Origin: Oscheius dolichura
Lineage: Eukaryota > Nematoda > Chromadorea > Rhabditida > Rhabditidae
Length of the DNA stretch: 64,000 nucleotides
Direction of reading: 5' to 3'
NCBI GenBank assembly: GCA_932521035.1
Contig: OW051492.1
Span: 10,354,001 to 10,418,000, forward strand
This document shows positions 21,885-33,500 of the stretch, piece after piece. Numbering within the stretch: the stretch's first letter is position 1; every line of letters begins with the position of its first letter. Under the pieces are notes generated by a model that had not been told where the DNA came from, did not search any database, and worked only from the letters and a program-made list of their open reading frames with translations. A program made the position numbers and the translations under genes.

Positions 21885-24782
21885 CTACTTATCTGGGCCG
21901 GACATCCACTTGGGACGGTGAGGGGGGACAGGTGGGGCGGCGCCAGGGCGCTGGAAAGGAGGAGGGCGGAACTGGGCAGGTGGAGGCGGGACCATCAGAG
22001 GCCGAGCAGCCTGCTCGCGTACAGCCCTTTGGAGTAGAGAAAACGGGGTCACTGGCTCTTCTGCAGGAGGAGGAGCTGGCTGGTTGGCCAGCCGACGGTC
22101 GACAGGGCCTGAAGCAGCTGGAGCAGGCGGCCCGGATGGGAACTGCCTAACCATTGAGAACCGTCTGGTGGCGGCAGAGGGAGCAGCCTGAGGAGTGGAG
22201 GGGAAGAGCTTCTTCTCTGCTGCCTGCTGGTGGGTCGGCATCGCTGGCGTGGTCTGTTGAGCCTGGGCAGTCCGAATCCCACCAGATGGAGGAGCTGGTG
22301 GCTGGGTAGCAGGAGCAAGCCGGAAAGGCTGATCCGGTTGATGTTCTTGGGGACGGAGATCAGCTGGGCTCGGAAGAGGATTGAAGAGCTTCTTCAAGGT
22401 AGCAGGAGGAGCTGGTTGCTGCGGCCGAACAGCGGGAGGAGCCGGCGGAGCTGGCTGTTGCTGTCCCCTAGAGATCACAGGCCGGGAAGATGGAGCGGAC
22501 ACGACTTCAGCTCCATTAGAACGGGGTGGTTCCTGGGGCCGTTGAGCCATTGGTCTCATAGGGGGCAGTCTGCTTCCGGGCGGCCCTCCTCTACCGGCAG
22601 CGGGAGCCTGATGTCGGTGGAGGACCCTTTCCGGCATGTAGGAGTCGCCGTTGGTGGAGGGGCTAAAAGTTGGCATTCATTATGGCTCTCACATTCTCAA
22701 CTCACCGCGGCTGGTGAGCGACCCGACGGGCAGACGACTGGAGACCGGCATTGTCGTTGTCCTGTGTCGCCCCATTCTGTAAATTAATAAGTTAGAAAGA
22801 AATAGATTAAATACTCACGAAATGGACAGGTCCTGCCTCCTGTCGAGCTGGCTCCTGAGGCTGGCCGGGCCTCTGGGCAGTCACCGTGGTCTTCGGAGGA
22901 GGAGTTCTCTCCTTGGCCGGGGTCGTCTCTCTCCTCCGGCCATAAAGAGGCGGTCTTCGTTCAGGAGCTGCCTAGAAATTGACTTTTTTTCACGAACTAC
23001 TTTGGTAAACTAACCATGGCCGGGTCATATGCCGGCGTGCGCTCCCTCGCTGGGGTTCTCTCCTTCGCGGGAGTTCTCCGGCTCCTGGTCGGGGTTTTCT
23101 GGACTCTCGTGGGCGGCCTCCTAGTTCCAGAAGGGCCAGGGGCGATGGGGGAGGTGACGGGCGGCTTGGCTGGCTCCGCCTAGAAATTGACTTTTTAACG
23201 GACTACTTAGGTAAACTGACAGTAGCAAGGGCGCCGAGGGAAGCGCGCTCCCTTGTGGGGATCCTCGGCATCCTGGGCGGGGATCTCCTGATCCCAGAAG
23301 GCCCTGGAGCTGTGGGGTCTGTGACGGGCTCGGCCTTCGGCTTTATCCTCGGAGGGTTTGGGCGGATCTCCTCCTCATCGTCCGAAGATGGAAGGAGATT
23401 TTGGCTTACAGCTCGCCTGTCCCTTTTTGCAGCAGGGGCCTAAAATACGTAAACGTTCAAAGGAGAGAACAAGAAACGAACGCCTTCGGGTGCTCCTCCA
23501 GGGCGACGAGCCGCCTTCCTCTCGGCCTTCTTGGTGAGCTCATTGGTGGCCTCGAGCGCAGCCAAGACAGCCTTCCTGTTCTCTTCCTCCGCCTGAAGTC
23601 GGCTATAAATTTATGAAATAAGTAAAACGATAAACTGGGGGACTCACATGGCGACCTCCTGCTCTTCCATGGCTCGACTGATCGCCCTGGTTTGGTAGCG
23701 CCCGGTCGACGGCGTCCCTCGTCTCTGGCTGTTGGGGGTTCTCCTGTAGGCAGGCTAAAAATTCCTTTTTAGAGGGGAGAGCTTGAGAAAACTGACCGTA
23801 GCGGGAGTCCCGCTCCTGCTCCGAGCCACGCTACCGCGTGCACGATCTCTCCCCGCCGGAGTCCTCCTCTCCTCCACGGGGGTGCCCTGAAAGATTAGTT
23901 TATTTGAATAATAAATTGGAAGAACTTACTCCGCGGCTCATCGGCGTCCCAGTGGCCCGGGAGTTGGCCCTGCTGATGGGGGTCCTGGTCATCCGGGACG
24001 TGGCCCTACTGTTGGGCGTTCTTCCGCGGCGAGTTCCCGGCTGTCCTCTGACAGCTCTCCTGGCTTCTGGAGGGTGCCGGGGGTTCGCTATAGGATACTA
24101 ATATAGCTAGACACAATAAGAGACTTACTGTGCTCCTCCCGGATTGCATCCGTGATGTTCGGGACGTAGGAGGCTTGGCCGGAGCAGGTCATGAGTTCGT
24201 GGAAGGTGTCTTCGAAGAGCTGGAACGCCAGGAGCTTCTGGTCGTCTGTGTAACGGCGGATGTTGATCCGTCGGGGCTAAAAACCGGGTTTTCGAGGAAA
24301 TTATTAAACTTTATTTAAAAGTAAAAGCTGCTACTTACAGTGTGGTCCTCTCCCTTTTCGGCCTGATGGGCATTGGCCCGGTTCCAAAGGAGGAACTTGG
24401 CCCTACAACCGGCCGCGGGGCATTCATATTCCATCGCATGCTCCCTAAATAATTGGTTTAGTTTTTTGGATTTTTTGTGGTTTAGGGAATAACAGCCGAC
24501 GCGGCGGGTGAACTGTGGCGGGATAAATTTCCCTGAGCTGGTGAACTGTGACGCCACAGTTCATACGCCGTGTTGGCTGACTGTGGTATGTGAAAGACTT
24601 ACGGCTGGATGTCTCCCACGTTGTTCAGGTGGGTCAGCTGGATGTGGGAGATCCCCTCGAAGACCGAGAAGGTCTTGCCCGGGCACCGGATGCACGAAAA
24701 CTGAAAGAAGTTAAGAGTTAGCTGTACTTGAAAAGCAGAAAAAAGACAGAATAGAGCCTACCATGGGGTGGAAGGCCGGCAT
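21885..24782 (-). CDS. Gene A: two-C2H2-finger, Arg/Thr-Pro-rich protein
   Basis: First member of a three-gene tandem family. Thirteen exons: 24762-24782, 24603-24700, 24339-24444, 24129-24276, 23930-24087, 23797-23886, 23648-23754, 23482-23602, 23221-23439, 23015-23179, 22819-22971, 22706-22776, 21885-22662; 744 aa in frame. Finger 1 (residues about 9-37) has CIRC followed by HIQLTH. Finger 2 (about 47-75) has CPAAGC followed by HQAEKGEDH. Residues about 125-240 are an RS/TP repeat (NSRATSRMTRTPIS). A short charged helix follows (about 235-270, EEENRKAVLAALEA). The rest is disordered and ends in a 250-residue Pro/Ala-rich tail (WMSGPDK at the end). Unlike B and C it has no helix-turn-helix exon. 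Function unknown; a nuclear DNA- or RNA-binding role is inferred from the fingers and RS-like tail. Confidence 0.8.
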
Positions 24783-25427
24783 CCTCACCAACTGGGCGGT
24801 TTCTCTTTGTTTTCTGTTTATTTTTGGCCTTTTTCAAGCACAAAAAGAAAAAAGAAAACAAAGGTATTATTTATGAAAACCTGGAAATATAATGAACAAT
24901 TATAAAAAGTAGAATAAAGACTTACCTTCCAGCAACAAAACTATCCACTAACAAAAAGAACGAACGGCTAATAAGCTAATAAGCAACCTGAAAATTTGAA
25001 ATTATGAAGGAAAAGGACAGATTTTAAAACGGATAAAGGTATGAATACTGCTTGGTGACCGATTCAAAATGTGAAAAAAATGAAGTAAAGCTATTTTTTT
25101 ATTAACAAAAATCAATAACACATGATAGTGAGGGGTAAAAAATCAATAAGATATGCAACAAACAACAAGTGAAAATTAAAATGGCACGGGGCCGAAAAAA
25201 AAGATCGGAGGGAGAGATAGAAAGATACCAGAGGGGAGATCCAGAAAAAGAAAGGGGAGAGAGAAGAGGAAGAATTCAACAAAAATAAAGTACACAAACA
25301 TAAAATGGAACAAAAAGGAGGAACTATAAAAAATAGGAGGCTACCAAGAGGGCTACCAAAGCCACGAAGGAGTCAGCAGACACGAGGATCGGCCGGAAGC
25401 GGGCGCGGGATCTCTGACGGTGGACTT
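24783..25427. other. Intergenic between genes A and B
   Basis: Holds the gene A promoter side and the gene B 3' UTR. A-rich/T-rich, with purine-rich runs at 25190-25340. The stretch around 25015-25075 (gtatgaatactgcttggtgaccgatt begins the match) resembles 28315-28350 upstream of gene B, so the 5' flanks of A and B are themselves duplicated. No other gene seen. Confidence 0.5.
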
Positions 25428-28096
25428 CTACTCTTCATCAGGTTCCTCTTTTACCTCCCTGAAAATAGAGAAATTAAATTACTCTAGCTGAAAAATAGAC
25501 GACAATTAAAAGCCATTTACCGTCTCCTCTCTCTTAAACAGAAGCCCACAGGGTTCTTATTCCTCTCCCCTCCCCAGTTTAAATTAGAAGAAGAGTAAAA
25601 ACCTGAGAGAGGCCTTCCCCGGCGTGTCTTCCTCCCCTGGACCATTCTTCGCCTACCAACGGCTCCTGCGCGTGTGGCATCCAGTGGCTGGGTTTGGAGC
25701 CAAGCCTTCTGGGACGTCCACGTGCGGATGAGCTTCCTGTCGACGTTGAACACCCTGGCTGCCTCGTGCTTCCCATGTTGTTCTCCGTATTCAACAGCTT
25801 CCAACTTCAGGGCGACAGTGTAGGACTTCTTCTTGGACGATCCAGTCGGTTTGAGTCGGGGCTCCTCCAAATCCGTGCCCTCCGTTTCCATGGTGGCATC
25901 CCCCCCCCCCCCCCCTTTAGGTAAGATGTCGACCTCATCCACCGCCCACAAGTCGTCTTCGTCGGATGCTTCGTTACTAGATTAGAATATCATGCAAGGG
26001 ATGAGTTAATTGGGTTAGATGACAAATAAGGGGAAGCGGTTTTACTGAGGAATAGAGGTGAGGCACAACAAAGACAAGGGAAGACCGTGGGGAAAAGAGG
26101 CTTCTGTTAGAGAGAATACGATAAACCGCGCTATTTACGACTCCAGAAACGGTATTATATGAAGCAAACTAAGCCAGTGTACTCGAATTGCGAGCGCCAC
26201 AGTTAGACAGGCGATACGGTGTGAGAACTGTGGCGCGGGGAGTAACCACAGTTCATCTCGCTATCGAACTGAGGCGCTATCAATTCGGCGAGATTTTTTG
26301 TTTTTCATTACTAGTCTGATAGATTTAATTTACCGGGACTGGGGGGCAGCTCGAGCGGGAGGAGGACTCGCGGGAGGAGGACTTGCGGGAGGAGGGACGG
26401 GCTGGTCGACCTGAAAAAGGGAAATATTCTACGTAATATGAAAGGAATACCTCGTTGTCCAAAGGAGGTTCCTCCTTCTCCACGTCCATGGCGGCTCTGG
26501 CCATTCTCTGTAAATGAACAAGTTAAAAAGGAAGAAATTGGCGAAATGCTCATGAAATAATCAAGACCGCTCACCTGCCGCTTCCTTTCCGGCTCGGTAG
26601 CCTTCTTCGGGGGCATCCTCACTGGGGACTGCTCCCTCGTGGGGCTTCCCCCATCTCCCAAAGGGGTCATCCGACTTCCCGTGGGGGCTCTCCTGGCCAC
26701 GGAATCAGCGGCGGGGACAGCGGCCGGCTGCTTGACCTTCGGGACGGGCTTGCTCCTCGGAGGACTCGGAGTCCTCGGCTCCTCGGAGGACGCCGTCCTC
26801 TGGTTCGTACTGGTGGGCCTTTCCCTCTTTGCCGCGGGAGCCTATAATACAGAAAACTTTCAAGGGAGATGAGACGAAACCAACCCCGTCGGGAACTTCC
26901 CGGGGACGACCGGCAGCCTCCCTCCTCATGACCTCGTTGGCCTCTGCCGCTTGCACCAGGCGCTCCATGCGCTGCCTCGCCTCCCGATTCCGACTATAAA
27001 TTGCCCAGATTAAAGCATAAATACTGTAAGACTCACTCTTCGGCTTCTTGCTGCTCGAGGGTGCGGGTCATCGACCTGGTCCTCACAGGACTGCCCCTCG
27101 AAGATGTGCCCCGCCGGGACCTTCGAACAGGAGTCCTCCTCTCCTGGCTGGGGGTTACCTGAACGATAGCTTATTTAAACGATTAAATCGGAACAACTTA
27201 CCCCGCGGCTCAAAGGGGTCCCGGTAGCCCTGGAAGTGGCCCTGGACCCAAGGGGTCCAACAACGCCGATGGCCACACGAGCCCCGATGGGGTGCTGGTC
27301 CACGACTGAAACAGAAATGAGAGTAAGTAAGTTTGGACCAGTGTGAAACGAACCTCTTTGAGTCTCCGGCCTGAAGACCCCATCCTTAAGGTGAGGCTCA
27401 TAGGGAGCACTGCAGGGCTTAATGCACGCATGCATCTTGTCCTCGAAGAGAAGGCCGGCCTGCAATTTTTGGGTGGCGGAGTAACGCCGGCCGTCGGTCT
27501 TTTTTGGCTAAAAATTCATTATTTACAAGATTATTGAAGTTTGCTCAAAAATATTACTTACCGCGTGGCGTTTCCCTTCGCGGCCCCGGTGAACCTCCGC
27601 GGCCAGCCAACTGTGGAATTTCGCTCCACATTTTTTCGTTAAGGAGCACTCGTACTCCATAGCGGCCATGCTAAAAATAATTGGATTATAAGTGGAGCCC
27701 ATATCTGTCTTTCACTAGGAATGAAATTTCAACAAAAAAAAAGAGTAAAACAGTCGTTGGTTTTGAGGGGCCACAGCCGACACGGCGTGTGAACTGTGGC
27801 GCTGCAAATTTTTAGAGCAACTGCGTGGAGGGGTCACAGTTCACACCCCGTGCCGGCTATCTAACTGTGGTGCTTATAATTATAGAAGACTTACGTGTCG
27901 ATGCCGGCCTCATTGTTGAGGTGGCATTGCTGGACGTGGTCCATCGCCTGGAAGTAGGAGAAGAACTTCTCCTTCTTCTCTTTGCAGGCGAGCACCTGGC
28001 ACTCGAGCTGAAAAAAATAAGTATGTTATCTGTAATTGTAGAGCAGGAAATTTTAAAATAATAATAAAATTAGCTCACCATGCCCATGGCGGCCAT
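25428..28096 (-). CDS. Gene B: C2H2 fingers plus Brinker-type helix-turn-helix
   Basis: Twelve exons: 28079-28096, 27895-28007, 27562-27670, 27354-27507, 27202-27305, 27037-27158, 26885-26993, 26575-26841, 26451-26507, 26334-26410, 25521-25976, 25428-25458; 538 aa in frame. Two fingers: CQVLAC ... HVQQCH and CSLTKKC ... HRGREGKRH. Exon 5 shares SRATGTP-SRG with gene A. Exons 6-10 are RS/TP- and Pro-rich (PPPASPPPASPPPAR). The large exon 11 carries an acidic patch (SDEDDLWAVDE as NEASDEDDLWA), a five-glycine run coded by 16 consecutive Gs, then a helix-turn-helix at residues about 425-475 (KKKSYTVALKLEAVEYG, AARVFNVDRKLIRTW) of the kind seen in Brinker and in transposase N-termini, and an AT-hook-like RRGRP. 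The last exon is EVKEEPDEE, containing a SUMO-type VKEE. Probably a sequence-specific DNA-binding protein; the target is unknown. Confidence 0.8.
25900..25915 (-). repeat. 16-nt poly-C/G run inside gene B coding exon
   Basis: Sixteen consecutive C on the + strand, read as five glycine codons plus the first base of an Asp codon. It lies between the acidic patch and the helix-turn-helix, so any length change other than a multiple of three removes the DNA-binding domain. Confidence 0.9.
27771..27870. repeat. Hairpin repeat, gene B intron
   Basis: Complete inverted pair: CCACAGCCGACACGGCG arm, spacer, GTCACAGTTCACACCCC arm. It sits in the intron between the two finger exons, and the 24491-24586 copy is in the equivalent intron of gene A. 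Confidence 0.8.
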
Positions 28097-30515
28097 CCTT
28101 CAGTTTATCTTCTCGTCTCTTTCAAGACGAAAAGACAAATGAAGACAAAGATTTATATATGAAACCTGGAAATAAAATTTTTTAAACTGTAGAAAGTAAA
28201 GACTCGCCTTTTCTCAAACTTCTACACTGTTCGAAACGACTAAGTAGCTACGAAAAAACTGCAAACTCTGAAAATTTTAAATTATAACGAAAAAAGGAGA
28301 TTTGAAAAGGAATAAAGGTATGAATACGGTTTGGTGACCGATTCAAATTGTGGAAAAAAGAGAAGTAAACAAAGAGCAGTTCTTTTTTTAACAAAAGAAT
28401 AACAATGACCGGTGTATATAGGGACCGCAAAGTGAAAACTAGATTTTGTCACCGGGCGCCGATTTTAGTGTTAAGCGAGAGATCTCGTCGTAGCTTGTAA
28501 CAACTTTTGTTTTTAGAGTGATCAAATCGGATCACTCAGTGCCGAGATATTCGCAATTTAACAACGCTGGTGCGCAATCGTTTTCCAAATTTCCAAAACA
28601 AATTTTGGTCGAAGGGCCAACGATCCAGAGGTCGAGGGTTCGATTCCCGCCGACGTCGAAATTTTTTGGTTTTATGATTTTTATATCAATATGATGCTCA
28701 TAATGCGACGAGAATAATGCAATAAAAATTCGCGGTGAATAATATCACATTATTGAGAAAAGCGCAAAAGATGAAAAAGCATTTGCTGTGGTGCGCGATT
28801 ACCTTCGAAAATATTGGTCACAGCTCGCCGAACCCGGCACTTTAAAGGTCGGGGCTCTCCAATGCTAAATTTGATTCTATGCATTTTCATGCGTTTTTGA
28901 TGTGTTTTCTGGCTTTATCGACCTAGAATTGCTATATGAAGAACGAGAAAATACAAAATACGGAAGAATTGAAGAGAAATGCAGCCCTCGTGAATTATCT
29001 TCAGCAAAACCACAGTTAGGCTTCAAAAATAGTTTACTGCATACTTTTCCATGGTGCTTGGTGTCAAAATGTTGCTCTTAATGTGAATAGTCATTTGCAA
29101 TAAAAATCAGACAATTTCGATGTCAGCATATTGAGTAAAATATTTTTAAAGCAAAAAGAACACCTCCCGCGAAATTAAACTTTCAAATTCTGTTCTGTAA
29201 TTTTACATCTTTCCTGAGCGCATAAAGAACTTCTCACTGGTGTATCCAATTTCATTTCTGTTTTTTGCATTTGATAAAGAACATCGAATTGTTTTTTAAT
29301 GAGTTTTTTTGGGAATTCCTATATGAAATTTGAATAAATGGCAGCAATTTTACTAGTATACTTGATATTTCTAATAGGTAGGATTGTCAGATCTTGCTGC
29401 CAAAACTCATTAGAAAACAACTCGATGTGCTCTATCGATTGCAAAAGACAGAAATGAAATCCAATGATGCAGTAAAGAGTTCTTGATGCGCTCAGATGAG
29501 ACACATTTCAATAGAAATAATTCAGTACGTAATCACGTCCTGTCCAAGATTTGTTCCGGGCGGCGAGCTGTGTGGTTATTTTACTGAATTGAATCACTAA
29601 ATATAAATTTAAAAATTTTGGCAGCAGCTAATGTGTACAATTTTTTCCTAATAATTGCCAATAGTATTAGCAACAAGATTCACAAAAAAATGATGTTAAT
29701 CGATGCTGGTTAAGCCGCAAGGGACTCATGAATAATTGACTATTTCTCTTTCAATATTTTATTATATATTTTGCTATTATTTTTCTACCATTTTTATTCT
29801 TATCCATAGTAAAAAAGCTGCTTAAAATTATGAAACAAATTAGAAGTTATGGTTTTTGAAAAAAATACCCTTTTCTTCTTGTGCAAAAAGTGCATATTTC
29901 AATCAAGTTTTAAAATTTTGGCAGCATCAGATTGATTTGGTTTTTTTTTCAGTAAATTCTACACCAAAAACTCTATTAAAAACAACAATAAAAATGTGTT
30001 GATGTCTTCACAGTTCCGAGATATCGATAAAGTTATTTTTAACATACTAATTTATGGTGAAAACCGAAGTTCTAATAAAAAACTGAAGTTGCCATTCGAT
30101 TCTCCATCTAATTTTAGCTATTGGGTGTCATTTTCAACTTGAAATAATGTATAACAACGGCGTAGCGAAGCCTTTTGTAACGGGCGCACCCAAATACCAA
30201 AATTCTTGAACAAAAAGTGTTGCCGCCCTGGGGCGCGCCTTTGCGGTTCCTAAGTGTATAACTTCAAAAATTACTGACAAATTTGACCAGATGGATCGAA
30301 GAACCGAGGGATAGTACCGGATTGGGGGAGATAATTTAGGAACTGGGAGTATGGGAAGAACTCAACGAAAACAACAAAACGGAACTAAAATTGGGAAAAA
30401 TATTGACAACTGAAGGGCTGGGAGGCTACCAGGAAGGAGGGGATAACAGGACAACAGTCAAAGCAACACTGTAACAGGATAAAACGGGGGAGGGGAGCCA
30501 CTTACTGTACCAGGA
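28097..30515. other. Intergenic between genes B and C
   Basis: About 2.4 kb, AT-rich, no supported protein gene. It contains a tRNA-like fragment at about 28565-28665, purine-rich sequence, and a short TTTTGGCAGCA-type motif that recurs near 29390, 29620 and 29920. The last 200 bp is the 3' flank of gene C. Confidence 0.45.
28565..28665 (+). pseudogene. tRNA-like fragment (possible tRNA-derived element)
   Basis: GGTTCGATTCC at about 28638-28648 is a perfect RNA polymerase III B-box/T-loop. GGTGCGCAATCG about 70 bp upstream resembles an A-box/D-arm of tRNA-Arg type. The T stem has a mismatch and I cannot build a full acceptor stem, so it is a degenerate tRNA or a tRNA-derived SINE rather than a working gene. 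Confidence 0.3.
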
Positions 30516-33500
30516 TCAACGAGAAGGAGGAGGAGGATGAGACGGCGGCTGTCCTGGGGCTACATTCCCAAAATGTCGGCTGAAAACTACAATTAATTAG
30601 TTATCAGAACTCACTAATTGATATGATGAGGATTGGGAATGGGACGGGCTCCTGGTCGGACAGATGGCCGCGGGCCTTTAGGCTCTTCCTCCACCTCGGT
30701 CTTTACCTCCCTGAAAATAGGAATATTCACTGTACTGTAACCAAAATAAGAGGAGGAGGAGGGGAGCCATTTACTGTATTCTCTCTAATAGAAGCCCCAA
30801 GAGATGCCCCCCAATCATATTGGAATGAGGATAGAAACCTACACGGCGAGGGGGTCTTCCTCGGGCTCTGTGACTCTTCCTGGCTTTTGCTCTGGGCGGT
30901 CTACCAATGGCTCCGGGACGAGTGGCGATCATTAGCTGCGTTTTGAGCGAGTCTTTTTTGGCAATCCAAATTCGTATGTTTCTCTTGTCCACGTCGTACT
31001 CCTTGGCCGCTTTGGATATCCCATGTTCCTCTCCATATACCGCAATTTCTAACTTTTCAGCCACCGTATAAGCTTTCCTTTTGGAAGGCCTTGCCGACTT
31101 ATTTGGCTCCTCCGAATCCCGTTACTCCTATTTCCTCTGTGGTGTTTCCTTCCACAAGTACCTCGTCGCCGTCCTCTATCTCCCACAGGTCGTCTTCGTC
31201 ACCTTCTTCATCACTACTAGATTAGAATATCACCCAGTAAAAACCGGACAAAGCGGACCACATGACAAACAAAGGGGGAGGGGCTTCTATTAGAGAGAAT
31301 ACGGTGCATGCACTGTGTTTGTCGGCTTAGATTCCCAGCACCACAGTTAGACAGCCGACACGGCGTGTGAACTGTGCGCCCCAGATTGCGCGCACAGGCC
31401 CCACAACCGTGTAGGCTGTCGGACTGTGGCGTTCCCAATTAGATCATGCTCGGCTTAAGAAAGGGTTTCATAGACGGCCACGAGGTCAAAAGCGAAAAAA
31501 AAAACGGAATCCCTCATTCAAGCAACCTCCTCATGCGTGTTAATGAGATAACAGAGACTCTGGTTAGCCAACAAAGTTCAAAAACTCACCGAAATTGCTG
31601 TTCCTCCCTTCCGTGTACTGCTCCGGGGATAGCTCGCCATGTTTCACTGGAAAAATAAGCCGATAAGGGGTAAATAGAAGTCGACTTACTGTCCCGAAGG
31701 AGGGAAGCTGGGTCGGTTGGATCTCGGCGGCTGGTTCATAACCTGTGGGGCCTGGTAGGGCTGGGGAGATGCGTGAGGGTAGTGCAGCGGACTTCTAAAA
31801 CTGTATCATTAAATGAAGGGTATGAAACGGGTAAAACATACTCGTAGATGTGATCACTGCCGGGAAACTCTGGAGCGGGAAGAGGATATGAAGGCGTGTA
31901 ATTCATCAACGGCCTTTGCGGGTAGTTGTAGTGACCGTTGACCCTGTAAAATATGACAGTTAAGAAAAAGGTAAGCAAGGGATGACTCACGGGGAATAGA
32001 ACGGCCTGGGGGGCATCGGCTGGTTCCTCTCGCGGCTCCTTTCCCAGCTGCGGCTTCGGTCTCTTCTATTGTAGGAGCCATAGCTTCGGCTAAAAACAAC
32101 AGGGTCATAATAATATTTGTAAGGTCACGAACTCACCGACGGGGGGATCTGGAGTGGCGGCGTCGATCATCCCTGTCCTCCCTATAGCGGGGAGAGGCAC
32201 GGGGAGGGGGCGACAACAGCTGTGGAGCAGGATCTCGCTCAGGTGCTGGCTCTGCTACTAAAGGCAAGACGGCTGAAGGAAGTGGAGAAGGAGCTCTTCG
32301 GGCAGTTGAGGACGAAGCACTTGACGTGACTCTGGTCTCCTCCACGGACGGGACACTGGATGACACTGCGGACTCTTCAATGGCAGCCGGGGAAGGAGCT
32401 CTGGCAACAGCTGGAGATGCTCTGGACGGGGCCGAGGACGTAGAGGCCGCTGTGGAGGGAGGTGTTGGAACTTCAGTCTCTTGAACTGGAGCCGGTTCTC
32501 CCTCTGGGGCACGTGGTAGAGCTTCTGTAGCCTTTGGACCTTGGACTGGAGACGGAGCCATCATTAGAGTAGAAAGACGGGGCGAAGGAACGGCAGGAGG
32601 GGCTTTGCTTCCGCCTCTGAGCCTGAAAAAATACTGTAACCCGTTCGAAAAACCCAAAGTTTACCTCTCGTCTTCATTATTGGTGAAGACCGGCCCCTTG
32701 TACTTCCTTGGCCGTCCACGGCCTCGTTTCTCCGGCTGAGACCCTTCTAGAGTTCTGAAACCCCTCATTTTTCAGTAAAAGTAATGGCTTACGAGGTGGG
32801 AGGTCGGGTGCTGGCTCTCCTAATCTCCTCCCTCTTCTCTGCTCCCGTCGTCTCTGGTGGCCTACTCGCTGCCCGTCGAATAGCCGCCACTCGGCTTTTG
32901 TCCTCCAGCGAAGGAGTCAATGGCGACGCCGGCGGCCGGCTCCTGGATCTGAGGGTCCTCGAGGCCTCACTGGGAGTCTTTTCACCTGTCCTCTTGGACT
33001 CCATCACGGGGGTGCGGTGTCTCTCCGACGGGGGGCTCCTTTCCCTCGATCTGAACGGCTATTGTTCGTGGGAAATTGGGGAAGGCGGTGTGAAAACTCG
33101 ACACAGGAAAGGAGAAGGGAAAATAAGGTGAATGTTAAACTTACACGCTTCTGGAAAGTGTCCTGGACGGTACGACCTCGCCGAATGCACTGAAATGTAT
33201 GTTTGCCCGGGGAAAAAGACAGCCACTTACGATGGAGGTCTTCTGGCACGTCGGCCCCTTGGCAGATCCTCTCCATTCCTATAATCTCACAGATTTTTAG
33301 GCAAAAGAAAGGGGGCTCACTGTTGGCTGTCGGCTACCATCATCTGGGCGGCCGTCCTCCTCCTTCTGATCACGACTCTTTCGCCTATGTGATTCCCTGC
33401 CCCACCGATTTTAGGCTTGGATGGACTGAAAAATGAGGTTTTCAATTATCAGATCCACTCAAAATTTCCCCAGTTAGATAGCTATCAAGAGCCGAACGAC

